From Myxococcales bacterium (lineage in GTDB: Bacteria; Myxococcota; Myxococcia; Myxococcales; Myxococcaceae), in NCBI GenBank assembly GCA_016191815.1, contig JACPVI010000024.1, forward strand, positions 62,001 through 126,000: 64,000 nucleotides of DNA, in the 5' to 3' direction. The notes beneath the pieces are model-generated. The model made no database searches. It worked only from the letters and a program-made list of their open reading frames with translations, and was not told the origin of the DNA. The translations under genes were made by a program, and so were the position numbers. Positions 14,491 to 22,918 of the stretch are shown here, in pieces; within the stretch, counting starts at the first letter, position 1; each line of letters starts with the position of its first letter.

Positions 14491-14576
14491 CGGCTGGTCG
14501 AGCGCCTGCTCCTCCACGAGATCCCTGGGCCGACGGTGAGGTGGCTGACCCGCGAAGAAACCTAGGGTCGCCCAAA

Positions 14577-14612
14577 GTCCCTCTCCCGCTGGCGGGTCGG
14601 GGTGAGGGTGGA
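14577..14612. repeat. REP-like palindromic intergenic element
   Basis: A GTCCCTCTCCCGC...GGGTGAGGG palindrome between two converging genes, with inner hairpin CCCGC-TG-GCGGG and outer CCCTC/GAGGG pairing. The form is that of REP-type intergenic repeats of high-GC proteobacteria. It may also serve as bidirectional terminator structure for LOG and the DUF2752 gene. Confidence 0.5.
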
Positions 14613-14613
14613 A

Positions 14614-15051
14614 TCAGATCGGAATCGGCCCGCCGAACGCGCCGGCGAAGCGGGCGCCCCACAAGGCAAAGGCCAAGAGGTCCACCACCGCCACGGCCCA
14701 GAGCGCCACCCGGGCCGGCATCGGCTTCCACCCCCGGAAGGGAGAGCCCGAGATGAAAGTCACCGCCACCGTCGCGACCACGAACGCCGCGTTCGCCAAG
14801 AGGCCCGGGATCGCAAGCGGGTGAAAGGACAGCGAAGCGGCCACCTCTCCATGTGCGAGCAGGCGCAGTGCTCGCGACAGCCCGCATCCGGGGCAGGGAA
14901 CGTCGAAGAGGAGGACGACCGGGCAGCGCGGAAGCCATCTGAGCGCAGCGAACACCAGCAGCGTCCAGAATCCGGCCACCAAACAGGCGCGAACGGCTCG
15001 AGACCCAAGCGGCGGCAGCGTCTTCTCTGCGGCAGGCAGAGCCAACTCCAT
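14614..15051 (-). CDS. DUF2752 membrane protein
   Basis: 145 residues from ATG 15049-15051; the frame extends upstream, but only through low-complexity repeat DNA. The family signature VPCPGCGLSRALRLLAHGEV followed by SLSFHPLAIPG (CPxCG-x2-RA-x6-G, then hydrophobic NPL-like segment) is clear at residues 48-80. Three or four membrane segments are predicted. Function is unknown for the family. The 172 bases upstream (15052-15223) show only CACCGC tandem repeats (about 15167-15190). Confidence 0.75.
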   Translation of the reverse strand: MELALPAAEKTLPPLGSRAVRACLVAGFWTLLVFAALRWLPRCPVVLLFDVPCPGCGLSRALRLLAHGEVAASLSFHPLAIPGLLANAAFVVATVAVTFISGSPFRGWKPMPARVALWAVAVVDLLAFALWGARFAGAFGGPIPI

Positions 15052-15223
15052 TGCGGACACAGTAACAGGCACTCGCCGTCGCGGCGACCGGGGCATGCAG
15101 CGGTAGCGATCGCCGAACACCTCGATGAGCAACCGCTCCTCCGAGCGGGCGCGGAGATCTCCGCTCACCGCCACCGCCACCGCCACCGCCGACGCAGTAG
15201 ATGGGCAGTTCGAGCTGCACCCT

Positions 15224-18200
15224 CTACCCCGCGACTTTGCTCTCCCCGGTGTTCCGCCGCCCGGGCAGGTCGAGCACCCGCTTGAGCTGCTGGCTCACCG
15301 CGCGAAACACGCCCTTCAACAACTCGGGGCGATCGGAGACCAGGTCCAAGAAGTCCCGGCGGTCGATCACCAGCACCGACACCTCTTCGGAGGCCACGAC
15401 GTCGGTCGGCCTGGGCGAGCCGTCGAGCAGGCTCACCTCCCCGAACGCCTCCTTCTCGCGCAGGGTCAGCACGTGCTCGCCTCCCCGGAGCGCCACCACC
15501 GAACCCTTGAGGATGACGTAGAGCGCATCGCCCGGATCCCCCTCGCTGTAGATGCGCTCGCCCTTGCGGAAGGTCTGCTCGCGCGACACCGCCGCGACCG
15601 CGGAGAGGTCGTCCACGTCGCTCTGGGCGAAGATCTCCACCCCTTCGAGCGCGAACATCCGCTTCACCGTCGCCTCGCTCATGTCGTCCTCCAACGGGGG
15701 CAGGGTCCACAGCCCGGCTCCGCGCGCGACCTGGCGCGCGCAGGCCCGAAGCACGTGATCGTCAGTGTGGCACAGAACGCCCAGGTGCTCCGAGAGCCTC
15801 CCGCCCGCGCCGGCGGGCAGCTCGCGGTGGTGGGCAAAGGTCTGCTCGAGGATCAGCGCCCGGTCCTCCTCGGGCACCAGGTTCTCCAGCAGCTCGAGGG
15901 CATAGGCCCTCCGGCGGGGATCCGAGCCCACCACGTGCGAGTGCACCCGCCGCAGCGCCCGCGAGTCGTAGAGGAGCCCCAAGAGCCAGAAGGACAGCTC
16001 GTAGGCTTGGTCCAGCCGATCGCCGATCGCCCTCGTGAGCAGCGCGCGATCCCCCAGGCCTGCCCGCAGATCGCGGAACGGGTCCAAAAGCGTCCGGTAC
16101 ACCTCGCGGCGCCGGCCGATCGCCTCCCGCACCCACTGGCCATCGACCTTCAGCTCGGGGTGGTCCTCGCGCAGCCGCGAGATCGCCACCCCGATCCGGT
16201 AGTGGAGGAAGGCGTCGTCGCGGATGTTGGAGAAGACCAGGGCCTCCAGCGCGCGCCGGCTGCCGATCTGCCGGAGCACACGAGGCAGCTCGTACCGAAG
16301 CGCGGAGGAGCGGGCACGGTCGTTGAGGGCCTGCTCGAGCATGGGCACCAGCTCGTCCCCGAACTTGGAGATGGCCTCGCGGGCGTTCCTCCGCTCCTCG
16401 CGCCAGGTGAGGAACGGCAACAGCCGAGGGGCGAGGGAGAGGTAGCCGCCCTCCCCGGCGGCGGCGATGGCGATCCGCCTCACCGAGCTGTCGCCGTCCT
16501 CCAGGTAGCGGCCGAGGAACTTGGCCCACCGGGGGTCCCTGAGCCGGCCCAACAGCCGCGCCACCTCGCGCCGCTCCGAGGCCGGCGCCAGCTCTCCCTT
16601 GGCCGCGAGCTGCTGGAGCGCGAGCTGGGCGCGGTAGCCTCCCTCGATCCCCATCAGCGCGCCGATGGCGGCGCACCGCAGCCCGATGTCCCTCGACTCG
16701 ATCAGGGGCGGCAGGACTTGCACCGCGCGGGAAGGCGCGAGCTGCGAGAGGGCCCAGGCTGCCTCGTCCCTGGGGCGGCGGTGCCCGGTCCACAAAAGGG
16801 CCTCGATGCGAGACGCCTCCTCGCGCGCCTGTAGCGACACCGCGAGCTGCACCCCGCGCTCGAGCACCCGTTCGCTCTGGTGCGAGAGCAGGGCGCCTAG
16901 GTGCGGGCGCAGGTCCATCGCCGCCTGCTCCATCAGGCTCAGCGCGTGCAGCACCCTCTCGGGAAGGGGCGAGTCCAGCGCGTCCACCAAGAGCTTTGAG
17001 CCGACCCCGGCGAGCGCCGCTTCGGGCGCAGGCCCGGCGCCGGCGACCCTCTCTTGCAGCGCACCCACATACCTCGGCCGAAGGCGGAGGAGGACGAGCG
17101 CCACCGCCGCGCACAGGGCCAAGAGCGCCGCCGGCAACGCCGGGCCCCAGGCGTGGGCGCCGGCCCCGATGAGGAGGACGCCGGCCAGGGCCAGCCCGCC
17201 CTTCTTCGCCAACCCATCGAGCGAGGTGCGCACCCCGTCCCTGAGGCCGTCAGGCATCGGCGCGTAGAGGAGCTGCATCGCCACGGGGACGATGGACAGC
17301 GACGCCGCCGACTCGAACAGCTTGAGGAGGTACGCCGGCCAGAGCGCCGGCTCGAACAAGCTCACCGCCGCCAGCGGCGCGAGCAGGGCCGGCACCAAGG
17401 CGAGGTAGCGGAGCAGCCCGATTCCGCGGAGCAGCCGCTCCGCCAGCAGGAGCTGGAAGGCCACGCAGAAGAGCGCCATCCACAGCTGGAGGTTTCCGAA
17501 CAGCGCCGCCAGCTCGTCCTCCCCGAGCGAGCGGGAGGCTCGCTGCCTAAAGGCGAAGTCGGCGAAGGCGGAGGCCACCGCCAAGAGCAACACCAGGCCC
17601 GCAAGCACCTTGGCGTAGCCGTTGGAGCGCAGGTAGCTCCACACCTCCGCCCCCGATGCGCGCGGCTGGGTCTGTCCCAGCGGCGCCGCCCGATGGAAGT
17701 GGAAGGCCGCCGCGGCGAACGCGAGCGCCACCGTTCCCGCGATCAGCAAGGCGTTGGCGCCGAAGCGGGGCGCCAGCTCCTGGGCGGCGAGCCCGCCCAC
17801 CACCCCGCCCGCCATTCCGATGCCGTTGACCTCGGTGAAGGCCCGCTTGGCCTCGCGGGGATCGAACGCGTCGTCCACCGTGCTCCAGAAGGAGATGGCG
17901 ACGTAGGTGGCGAAGGCCTCGGCGAAGAGGTAGAGCGCCAAGGCGAGCGAGGAGACGCCCAGGCGGATGCCGGCGGCCACCGCGCCGGTGAGGGCGGCGC
18001 CCGCCAGGCAGAGCGCGAGCGGGTGCGAGGCCCCCTTCCCTTTCCTCCCGGCAGCGAGACCGGTGAGCGCCGCGGTGAGGGCGGCCGCGCCCAGGTAGAG
18101 GTAAGGAAGCGCCCCCGCCTGGTATCGCGAGAGCACCAGCGCGTTGGCGGCCGACTTGACCAGCGCCACCGCGGCCACGAAGGCGAATTGGAACGCGGCC

Positions 18201-18241
18201 GCCGGGCCCACTCTCCGGGCCCATGCCGCTGCCGAGCTCAC
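15224..18241 (-). CDS. Npt-like MFS transporter fused to HEAT repeats and a cyclic-nucleotide-binding domain
   Basis: 1005 residues from GTG 18239-18241, overlapping the previous stop (GTGA). Residues 1-400 contain about 12 membrane segments (VAAVALVKSAANALVLSRYQ, FAEAFATYVAISFWSTVDDA, LAGLVLLLAVASAFADFAFR) and match the nucleotide transporter (ATP/ADP antiporter-like, Npt/Tlc) branch of MFS. Residues 410-830 are HEAT-type helical repeats. Residues 860-990 form a cNMP-binding beta-roll (FRKGERIYSEGDPGDALYVI, EKEAFGEVSLLDGSPRPTDV); the arginine of the phosphate-binding cassette is replaced by S-P-R-P-T. The layout suggests a transporter gated by a soluble ligand sensor. Substrate unknown. Confidence 0.8.
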   Translation of the reverse strand: MSSAAAWARRVGPAAAFQFAFVAAVALVKSAANALVLSRYQAGALPYLYLGAAALTAALTGLAAGRKGKGASHPLALCLAGAALTGAVAAGIRLGVSSLALALYLFAEAFATYVAISFWSTVDDAFDPREAKRAFTEVNGIGMAGGVVGGLAAQELAPRFGANALLIAGTVALAFAAAAFHFHRAAPLGQTQPRASGAEVWSYLRSNGYAKVLAGLVLLLAVASAFADFAFRQRASRSLGEDELAALFGNLQLWMALFCVAFQLLLAERLLRGIGLLRYLALVPALLAPLAAVSLFEPALWPAYLLKLFESAASLSIVPVAMQLLYAPMPDGLRDGVRTSLDGLAKKGGLALAGVLLIGAGAHAWGPALPAALLALCAAVALVLLRLRPRYVGALQERVAGAGPAPEAALAGVGSKLLVDALDSPLPERVLHALSLMEQAAMDLRPHLGALLSHQSERVLERGVQLAVSLQAREEASRIEALLWTGHRRPRDEAAWALSQLAPSRAVQVLPPLIESRDIGLRCAAIGALMGIEGGYRAQLALQQLAAKGELAPASERREVARLLGRLRDPRWAKFLGRYLEDGDSSVRRIAIAAAGEGGYLSLAPRLLPFLTWREERRNAREAISKFGDELVPMLEQALNDRARSSALRYELPRVLRQIGSRRALEALVFSNIRDDAFLHYRIGVAISRLREDHPELKVDGQWVREAIGRRREVYRTLLDPFRDLRAGLGDRALLTRAIGDRLDQAYELSFWLLGLLYDSRALRRVHSHVVGSDPRRRAYALELLENLVPEEDRALILEQTFAHHRELPAGAGGRLSEHLGVLCHTDDHVLRACARQVARGAGLWTLPPLEDDMSEATVKRMFALEGVEIFAQSDVDDLSAVAAVSREQTFRKGERIYSEGDPGDALYVILKGSVVALRGGEHVLTLREKEAFGEVSLLDGSPRPTDVVASEEVSVLVIDRRDFLDLVSDRPELLKGVFRAVSQQLKRVLDLPGRRNTGESKVAG

Positions 18242-18420
18242 TGCCCGCCGTCCGACTCGGCGAGGACCCTCGCGGCGGCGGCCAGCATCGGGTCTCCGCG
18301 CACCTTCCCGGCGACCGCCAGAAGCTGCGGAAGGGCGATCTCGGTGGCCCGGTGCTCGAGCTGCTCGGGGCTGAGAGCGGCGAGCACGGCGGCGAGCGGC
18401 GCTGCGAGCGTCGGCGGCAC
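18238..18420 (-). CDS. Small hypothetical protein upstream of the transporter fusion
   Basis: 60 residues from GTG 18418-18420. The end overlaps the transporter start as GTGA, which supports a real coupled gene. The sequence is helical (LAALSPEQLEHRATEIALPQ LL) with no membrane segment and no family I recognise. No convincing ribosome site is visible. Upstream, 18421-18541 holds no gene; a TATAGT hexamer on the minus strand at about 18430 could be its -10. Confidence 0.45.
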   Translation of the reverse strand: MPPTLAAPLAAVLAALSPEQLEHRATEIALPQLLAVAGKVRGDPMLAAAARVLAESDGGQ

Positions 18421-18541
18421 TCGGGCACTATACCGGGCGCGGGCACCAGCGAGTCGACGCCCGATTCGGTTCGAGCGGCACCAGGCCGAAGGGAAAGTCC
18501 GTTCGCGGTGAACCTGTCGAACCGCGTGCTGAGCGACCCTG

Positions 18542-19243
18542 TCAGCGCACCGGGAAGTGCAGCTCGGCCTTGCCGAGGGTGGAGGCGACCAAGAGCGTCA
18601 TCCGCTCCGCCCCCTCGGGCACCGTGGAGGCTCCATGCTCCTCGCCAGAGAAGCGCACCTCGTAGGCGACCCAGAACTGGCCCAGGTGGGGGTAGATGGC
18701 CCGGAGGTTGAGATCCGACCGGCCGAGGCGCCGGACCGACGCCGGAGCAGTCTCGTGTCCCCCAGCGATGAGCGCCAGGCGCCAGATGCTCTCCGGTCGA
18801 TCGAAGTCGTCGTGGCGCGGATCGTTCGCGTGGACGCCGAGGACGAAGGCGTAAATTCCTTCCAGCGCGCCGCGCTCCTTGGCGAGGGCGGCCTCGACCA
18901 GCTCCGGGGGCTGCGCCTGGAACTCGCCCATCCGTCTCACCCGGGCCTCGACGAAGGCCGGGGACTGGTAGGTGGCGGCGGCGAAGAGCCGGGTGTCCAC
19001 CCCGTCGTAGATGGAATGCTGATCGGTGTATCGGGCCAGCACCTCCCGGTAGGCCCGCTCGGCGGCCTCGTCGGCGAGGACCGGACCCGGCTCACCGGTG
19101 ATCGGCGGCCGCCCGGTGGCGCAGGCCGAGAGCGCGAGGCTGGCGCACGCTGCGAGCAAAGGCAGAGCGGCCGTGATCGTCCTCGCCGACGTTGACGTGA
19201 GCGTCGTCGGCGACGGCGACGTGGTCGGACGGCGAATGATCAC
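18542..19243 (-). CDS. Lipoprotein of unknown function
   Basis: About 233 residues with a tentative GTG start at 19241-19243. The lipobox SLALSAC lies at about residues 29-35, after a hydrophobic run. The mature part (AYREVLARYTDQHSIYDGVD TRLF, then FVLGVHANDPRHDDFDRPES) is soluble and is not a family I can name. The N-terminal 20 codons are in GTCGCC/GACG low-complexity DNA, so the start is doubtful. The mature part from CATGRPPITG is solid. pyrE lies upstream in the same direction, separated by repeat-rich DNA. Confidence 0.6.
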   Translation of the reverse strand: MIIRRPTTSPSPTTLTSTSARTITAALPLLAACASLALSACATGRPPITGEPGPVLADEAAERAYREVLARYTDQHSIYDGVDTRLFAAATYQSPAFVEARVRRMGEFQAQPPELVEAALAKERGALEGIYAFVLGVHANDPRHDDFDRPESIWRLALIAGGHETAPASVRRLGRSDLNLRAIYPHLGQFWVAYEVRFSGEEHGASTVPEGAERMTLLVASTLGKAELHFPVR

Positions 19244-19310
19244 GGCCGGGTTCACGTCGCCGTCATCGTCGCCGTCGCCGTCAACGACCACGACTGCGTC
19301 AACGAGGACA
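19185..19310. repeat. Low-complexity GACG/GTCGCC repeat tract
   Basis: A mosaic of GACG, GTCGCC, TCAACG and GGCGAC short units between pyrE and the lipoprotein gene, running into the lipoprotein's 5' end. Similar hexamer-type tracts lie at 15167-15190 (CACCGC) and 32371-32394 (GTGAAC). They look like replication-slippage repeats, not binding sites. Confidence 0.5.
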
Positions 19311-19347
19311 CCAGCCCGACTCCAGCCTCGCGCGGACCGTCGCGGCC

Positions 19348-19932
19348 TCACGGGAGGAAGTCTCTCCGGGAGAAGAGCGAGCTCACCCGATACCCCTTGG
19401 CCTCGATCGCTTCGCGGCCGCCTTCCTCTCGGTCCACCAGCGCGAAGACTCCGGCCACGATGAACCCCGAGGCCTGCGCCCTCTCGATCGCCTGGAGGGT
19501 CGAGGCGCCGGTGGTGACCACGTCTTCCAGCACGGCGACTTCGGCCCCGCGCGAGAGCAGGCTCGCCCCTTCGATCCACTCGCCGGTCCCGTGGGCCTTG
19601 GGCTCCTTCCTCACGACGAAGGCGGAGAGCGGAGCGGCCGCCAGGTGGCTGGTGAGGCTTACCGCCGAGGCGAGCGGATCGGCGCCGAGGGTCAGCCCAC
19701 CCACGGCCACCGCCCGCGGGCAGGACCCGCGGATGGCGGCGAAGAGCAGCCGTCCGACGAGGTAGTGGCCCTCGGCGGTGAGGGCGACCCTCCGGCAGTC
19801 GATGTAGAAGTCCGACTCCTTGCCCGAGGAGAGCACCACCTTCCGTCGCTCGAACGCCTTCTTTCGCAACAGCTCGAGCAATCGCTCGCGGTCGTGGCAG
19901 AGGGCCGAGAGGGCAGTCGGGGGCCCGGCCAT
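19348..19932 (-). CDS. pyrE: Orotate phosphoribosyltransferase
   Basis: 194 residues. It joins orotate to PRPP to make OMP in pyrimidine synthesis. KVVLSSGKESDFYIDCRRVA is the family's N-terminal signature. VAVGGLTLGADPLASAVSL and FVVRKEPKAHGTGEWIEGA form the substrate/flexible loop, and VAVLEDVVTTGASTLQAIER is the PRPP loop. The ATG at 19932 is five bases after the padC stop, so pyrE is the last gene of the bacN-bacO-bacP-padC string. Linkage of a pyrimidine gene to the bactofilin cluster is a useful synteny marker. Confidence 0.95.
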   Translation of the reverse strand: MAGPPTALSALCHDRERLLELLRKKAFERRKVVLSSGKESDFYIDCRRVALTAEGHYLVGRLLFAAIRGSCPRAVAVGGLTLGADPLASAVSLTSHLAAAPLSAFVVRKEPKAHGTGEWIEGASLLSRGAEVAVLEDVVTTGASTLQAIERAQASGFIVAGVFALVDREEGGREAIEAKGYRVSSLFSRRDFLP

Positions 19933-19937
19933 CGCGC

Positions 19938-20654
19938 TCAGCGCCCCTCGAGGTAGGCCACCAGCTCGGCGGAGTAGCGCAGCTGCTTCAACAGCTCCTC
20001 GCGCCGCTCCTCCTCGAGCGAGCCGAACACCTCGGCCAGGAGCGCCAGGTCCTGGTTGATCTCTCCCTGCCTCACCGCGAGGTCGGCGGCCAGCTCGTCC
20101 GCGTCGATCTCTTCTTCCTCCTCGACCCCTTCGGGGGCGAGCTGAGCGCCAGTGGCGAGGGCCTTCTCGAGCATGTCCCTGGCGGCGGCGGTGAGCCGGC
20201 CTTGCGCTTCCAGCCTTTCCTTCACCCGGGAGAGCTCTGCGCGGGTCACCGGCTCGGAGTGGATCGCCGCCGCGAGGGCCATCAGGAGGGCGTCCTCGTC
20301 GGAGAGATCGGTGTGGAGCCGGGCCAGGACCTTGTCGCGCTGGAGGAAGCGCAGGGCCGCGACGCGCCGGAAGCCGCAGATGACCTGGAAGCGATCGGGC
20401 GGCTTGAGCCTCAGCTCGATGGGAAAGACTTGCCCCAGCCGCGCCAGGTCGGTGGCCAAGTGAGAGACGTCGCCCACCGGCCGCATCTGGAGGGCGGGGT
20501 CGTCATCGACGCGGTCGATCGGGACGAGCGCAGGGGCGACGTGGCTCTTGCGCGGGCGCGCCTCGGCGGGCGCGGCCACAGCCTCAGGGGGAGGAGGGGC
20601 GCCCTGGGGGGCGCCTTCGGCGCTGTGTCCGTCGTCGGCTTCCACGTCCTTCAC
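19938..20654 (-). CDS. padC: ParB-like protein PadC, bactofilin adaptor
   Basis: 238 residues. After a proline/alanine-rich 40-residue tail comes a ParB/Srx-type N-domain: [39 protein letters not shown] and [16 protein letters not shown] (the GERR-like CTP-binding box, here GFRR). [20 protein letters not shown] follows. There is no ParB HTH for parS binding. The acidic coiled C-terminus ([20 protein letters not shown]) may contact partners. In M. xanthus PadC binds CTP and recruits ParA to the BacNOP scaffold near the poles. Its place just after three bactofilin genes makes orthology very likely. Confidence 0.88.
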   Translation of the reverse strand: MKDVEADDGHSAEGAPQGAPPPPEAVAAPAEARPRKSHVAPALVPIDRVDDDPALQMRPVGDVSHLATDLARLGQVFPIELRLKPPDRFQVICGFRRVAALRFLQRDKVLARLHTDLSDEDALLMALAAAIHSEPVTRAELSRVKERLEAQGRLTAAARDMLEKALATGAQLAPEGVEEEEEIDADELAADLAVRQGEINQDLALLAEVFGSLEEERREELLKQLRYSAELVAYLEGR

Positions 20655-20685
20655 CTGGCGGCTGCTCCTCGCACAGAGGAACCGC

Positions 20686-21303
20686 TCACTTCGCCTTCTT
20701 CTTCACTACCACCTTCTTCTTGCCCGCCTCGGCCAGAAGCGGAGGGGCGGGCGGCACCGGAGGCTTGGCGCCGGCCGGGGGAGCCTTCCCCTCGGCTCTT
20801 GCCGCCGGAGGAGGAGGTGGCGGCACGGGCTTGATGGCCGGTTTGGCCTTCTCCTCGGCCGGGCGGGGAGCGGCCGGCTTCGGCGGGGCCACGGCGCGCA
20901 CGGCGGGTCTGAGCAGGGGTCGCGCCGGGCGCTCGGATGGCACCCTGCCGGGTTCGACCTCTCCCATGTCCACCCGGCCGCGGAAGCTGGCGCCGTCGAC
21001 GATGATCACCCGCGGGGAGTGGATGTCACCCACCATCCGCCCCTCCTTGGTCAGCTCGACGCTCTCGGTGGCGTTGATGTTGCCGACCACCACTCCGGAG
21101 ACGATGGCGTTCTTCACCGCCACGTTGGCCTTCACCACGCCGGAGGGCTCGACGATCAGGGTATTGGTGAGGGTCAGCTCGCCCTCCACCCTTCCCCGGA
21201 CGGTGAGGTCTTCGTCGCCGGTGAGCTTCCCGCTGATCAGGATCGAGGGGCCGATCACGGTGTTGCCGGCGCCGCCCGCGAATTCCTTGGCTGGGGTCGC
21301 CAT
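20686..21303 (-). CDS. bacP: Bactofilin with extended C-terminal tail
   Basis: 205 residues. The first 115 residues are a bactofilin beta-helix ([60 protein letters not shown]). The remaining 90 residues are proline/alanine-rich and end [12 protein letters not shown], a basic motif that could dock a partner or the membrane. A bactofilin with a long P-rich, lysine-ending tail in third position of the cluster corresponds to BacP of M. xanthus. It co-polymerises with BacN and BacO into the scaffold that positions the chromosome segregation machinery. The gene starts three bases after the bacO stop. Confidence 0.88.
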   Translation of the reverse strand: MATPAKEFAGGAGNTVIGPSILISGKLTGDEDLTVRGRVEGELTLTNTLIVEPSGVVKANVAVKNAIVSGVVVGNINATESVELTKEGRMVGDIHSPRVIIVDGASFRGRVDMGEVEPGRVPSERPARPLLRPAVRAVAPPKPAAPRPAEEKAKPAIKPVPPPPPPAARAEGKAPPAGAKPPVPPAPPLLAEAGKKKVVVKKKAK

Positions 21304-21306
21304 AGC

Positions 21307-21630
21307 TCAGCGTTCCTTGATGTCCATGTCGACGTTGCCTTTGAAGGAGGCTCCGTCGGCGATGAGGATGCGGGGCGCCTTGATGTCGCCCACCACTCGG
21401 CAGTCGGTCTTCAGCTCGACCTTGTCGCTGGCGACGATGTTGCCGGTCACCCTCCCGGCGATCTCCACGTTTTGGGTCTCGATATCGGCCTCCACCACGC
21501 CCGACCCTTCCACGAAGAGACTCTCCTTGAGGGAGATCTTACCCTTCACTGTGCCCTGAATGACGAGATCCTCATCGCCGGAGATCTCCCCGTCGATGAC
21601 GATGCTCGAGCCAATCACCGTGTTTGCCAT
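21307..21630 (-). CDS. bacO: Bactofilin
   Basis: 107 residues, essentially only the bactofilin beta-helical core: NTVIGSSIVIDGEISGDEDL, KISLKESLFVEGSGVVEADI, VKLKTDCRVVGDIKAPRILI-type repeats, ending FKGNVDMDIKER. The ATG at 21630 follows GAGGGG. The protein would polymerise without nucleotide into filaments. Its middle position between a short and a tailed bactofilin gives the bacO assignment, since sequence alone cannot separate bacN from bacO. Confidence 0.85.
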   Translation of the reverse strand: MANTVIGSSIVIDGEISGDEDLVIQGTVKGKISLKESLFVEGSGVVEADIETQNVEIAGRVTGNIVASDKVELKTDCRVVGDIKAPRILIADGASFKGNVDMDIKER

Positions 21631-21657
21631 GGTGTCCCCTCAGTCGACTCTCGACCG

Positions 21658-22002
21658 TTAGATGTCATCTGGCAGTTTCACTTCCATTTCGATCGAGCCG
21701 TTGAAGACGGCGCCGTCCTCGATCACGACCCGCGGCGCCTTGACGTCCCCTGCCACCCGGGCGCTCGCGTTGATCGCCACTTTGCTGGAGGCGTCGATGT
21801 TCCCGCTCGCCTCGCCGTTGATGGTCAGCTCCTCGGCCCGGATGTCCGCCTGCACCTTCCCCGTGCTCTCGATGGTCAGGTGGTTCTTGAGCGCGATCTG
21901 CCCCTCCACCCGGCCTTCGACCACCAGGTCCCCTGCTCCGGTCAAGCTGCCCTTGATGGTGATGCCCTTGCCGATGATGCCGATCTGCTCACCCTGCGCC
22001 AT
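21658..22002 (-). CDS. bacN: Bactofilin, first gene of the scaffold operon
   Basis: 114 residues: IGIIGKGITIKGSLTGAGDL, VEGQIALKNHLTIESTGKVQ, GNIDASSKVAINASARVAGD and VFNGSIEMEVKLPDDI, the regular hydrophobic/Gly rungs of a bactofilin. The ATG at 22002 is preceded by GGAGGGG about nine bases upstream. It is the promoter-proximal gene of bacN-bacO-bacP-padC-pyrE. The 55 bases before it are too short for more than a core promoter, so readthrough from the hydrolase gene upstream is possible. Confidence 0.86.
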   Translation of the reverse strand: MAQGEQIGIIGKGITIKGSLTGAGDLVVEGRVEGQIALKNHLTIESTGKVQADIRAEELTINGEASGNIDASSKVAINASARVAGDVKAPRVVIEDGAVFNGSIEMEVKLPDDI

Positions 22003-22057
22003 GGATCCTGTCCCCTCCAGCGCGAAATGGCGCGCGTTGGCGAACGCGCACCGTACG

Positions 22058-22900
22058 TCACGTGTGCGCCGAGATCCAGCCCGAGATGTCCTTCCATACT
22101 TCCTCGCGCCCGACCTCGTTCAGTGGCTCGTGCAACATCCCCTCGTACTCCCGGAAACGCTTGTCCGCCGAGGCGATGGTCTCGAAGAACCCCTTCGACG
22201 TCGGCGTCGAGGCCACCCCGTCAGAGCCCCCGCAGATCACCAGCACCGGCACCGTCACCACCCCTCCCAGCCGCAGCGCCTCGAGCTGCGCCCGGTTGCT
22301 CTCGTTGAACCAGCGGGGCGTCGCCACCCGGTTGTAGAGCGGATCCTTCTCCACCAGCCGCTGCTCCTGCACGTCCCGGGTGAGCGCGGTGGGGTCCAGC
22401 CCCGCGTCGATCGCCAGCCATGGCAACACCGAGCCCACCACCTTCGCGACCACTACCTTGAGGGCCGGAGGCTTGAGCGCCAATTTCAGATACGGAGCCG
22501 AGAGCACCAGCCCGGACATCCCTTGCGGAGACCGGCGCAAAAAGTGCAGCGCCATCAGCCCGCCATGGCTGTGGGCGAGCAGGAAGGCCTTCTTCCCGCC
22601 GGCCGCCTTCAAAAGCCGCGCCCAGAAAAGCTCCAGGTCGTCCACGTAATCGGAGAAGGCGTCGCAGTAGCCCCTCCGCCCGTCCGCCTGGCCGTGGCCG
22701 CGGTAGTCGAAGGCGTGCACCGCACAGCCCTGGGCCACCAGCGCCGCCACCGTCTTCCGGTAGCGCCCGCAGTGGTCCATGTACCCGTGCACGATCCCCA
22801 CGTGAGCCCGCACCTGCTCGGGCTCGCCGGGGTACGTCGATTCCCAGTACAGCCGCAGGTTGTCCCTGGCGGTGAAGAACCCCACGTCGTGTCGGCCCAT
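22058..22900 (-). CDS. Alpha/beta hydrolase, monoacylglycerol-lipase-like
   Basis: 280 residues. VGIVHGYMDHCGRYRKTVAA gives the oxyanion HG motif, and VHAFDYRGHGQADGRRG is the typical lid-proximal segment. The nucleophile elbow is FLLAHSHGGLMAL, with H-S-H-G-G in place of GxSxG, as in monoglyceride lipases. The Asp (VICGGSDGVAS) and His (EGMLHEPLNE) complete the triad. No signal peptide is seen, so the protein is probably cytoplasmic or membrane-associated. It would hydrolyse monoacylglycerols or lysophospholipids. The TPR lipoprotein gene ends 19 bp before it in the same direction. Confidence 0.85.
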   Translation of the reverse strand: MGRHDVGFFTARDNLRLYWESTYPGEPEQVRAHVGIVHGYMDHCGRYRKTVAALVAQGCAVHAFDYRGHGQADGRRGYCDAFSDYVDDLELFWARLLKAAGGKKAFLLAHSHGGLMALHFLRRSPQGMSGLVLSAPYLKLALKPPALKVVVAKVVGSVLPWLAIDAGLDPTALTRDVQEQRLVEKDPLYNRVATPRWFNESNRAQLEALRLGGVVTVPVLVICGGSDGVASTPTSKGFFETIASADKRFREYEGMLHEPLNEVGREEVWKDISGWISAHT

Positions 22901-22918
22901 GCTCTCGGGCCGCGTACC

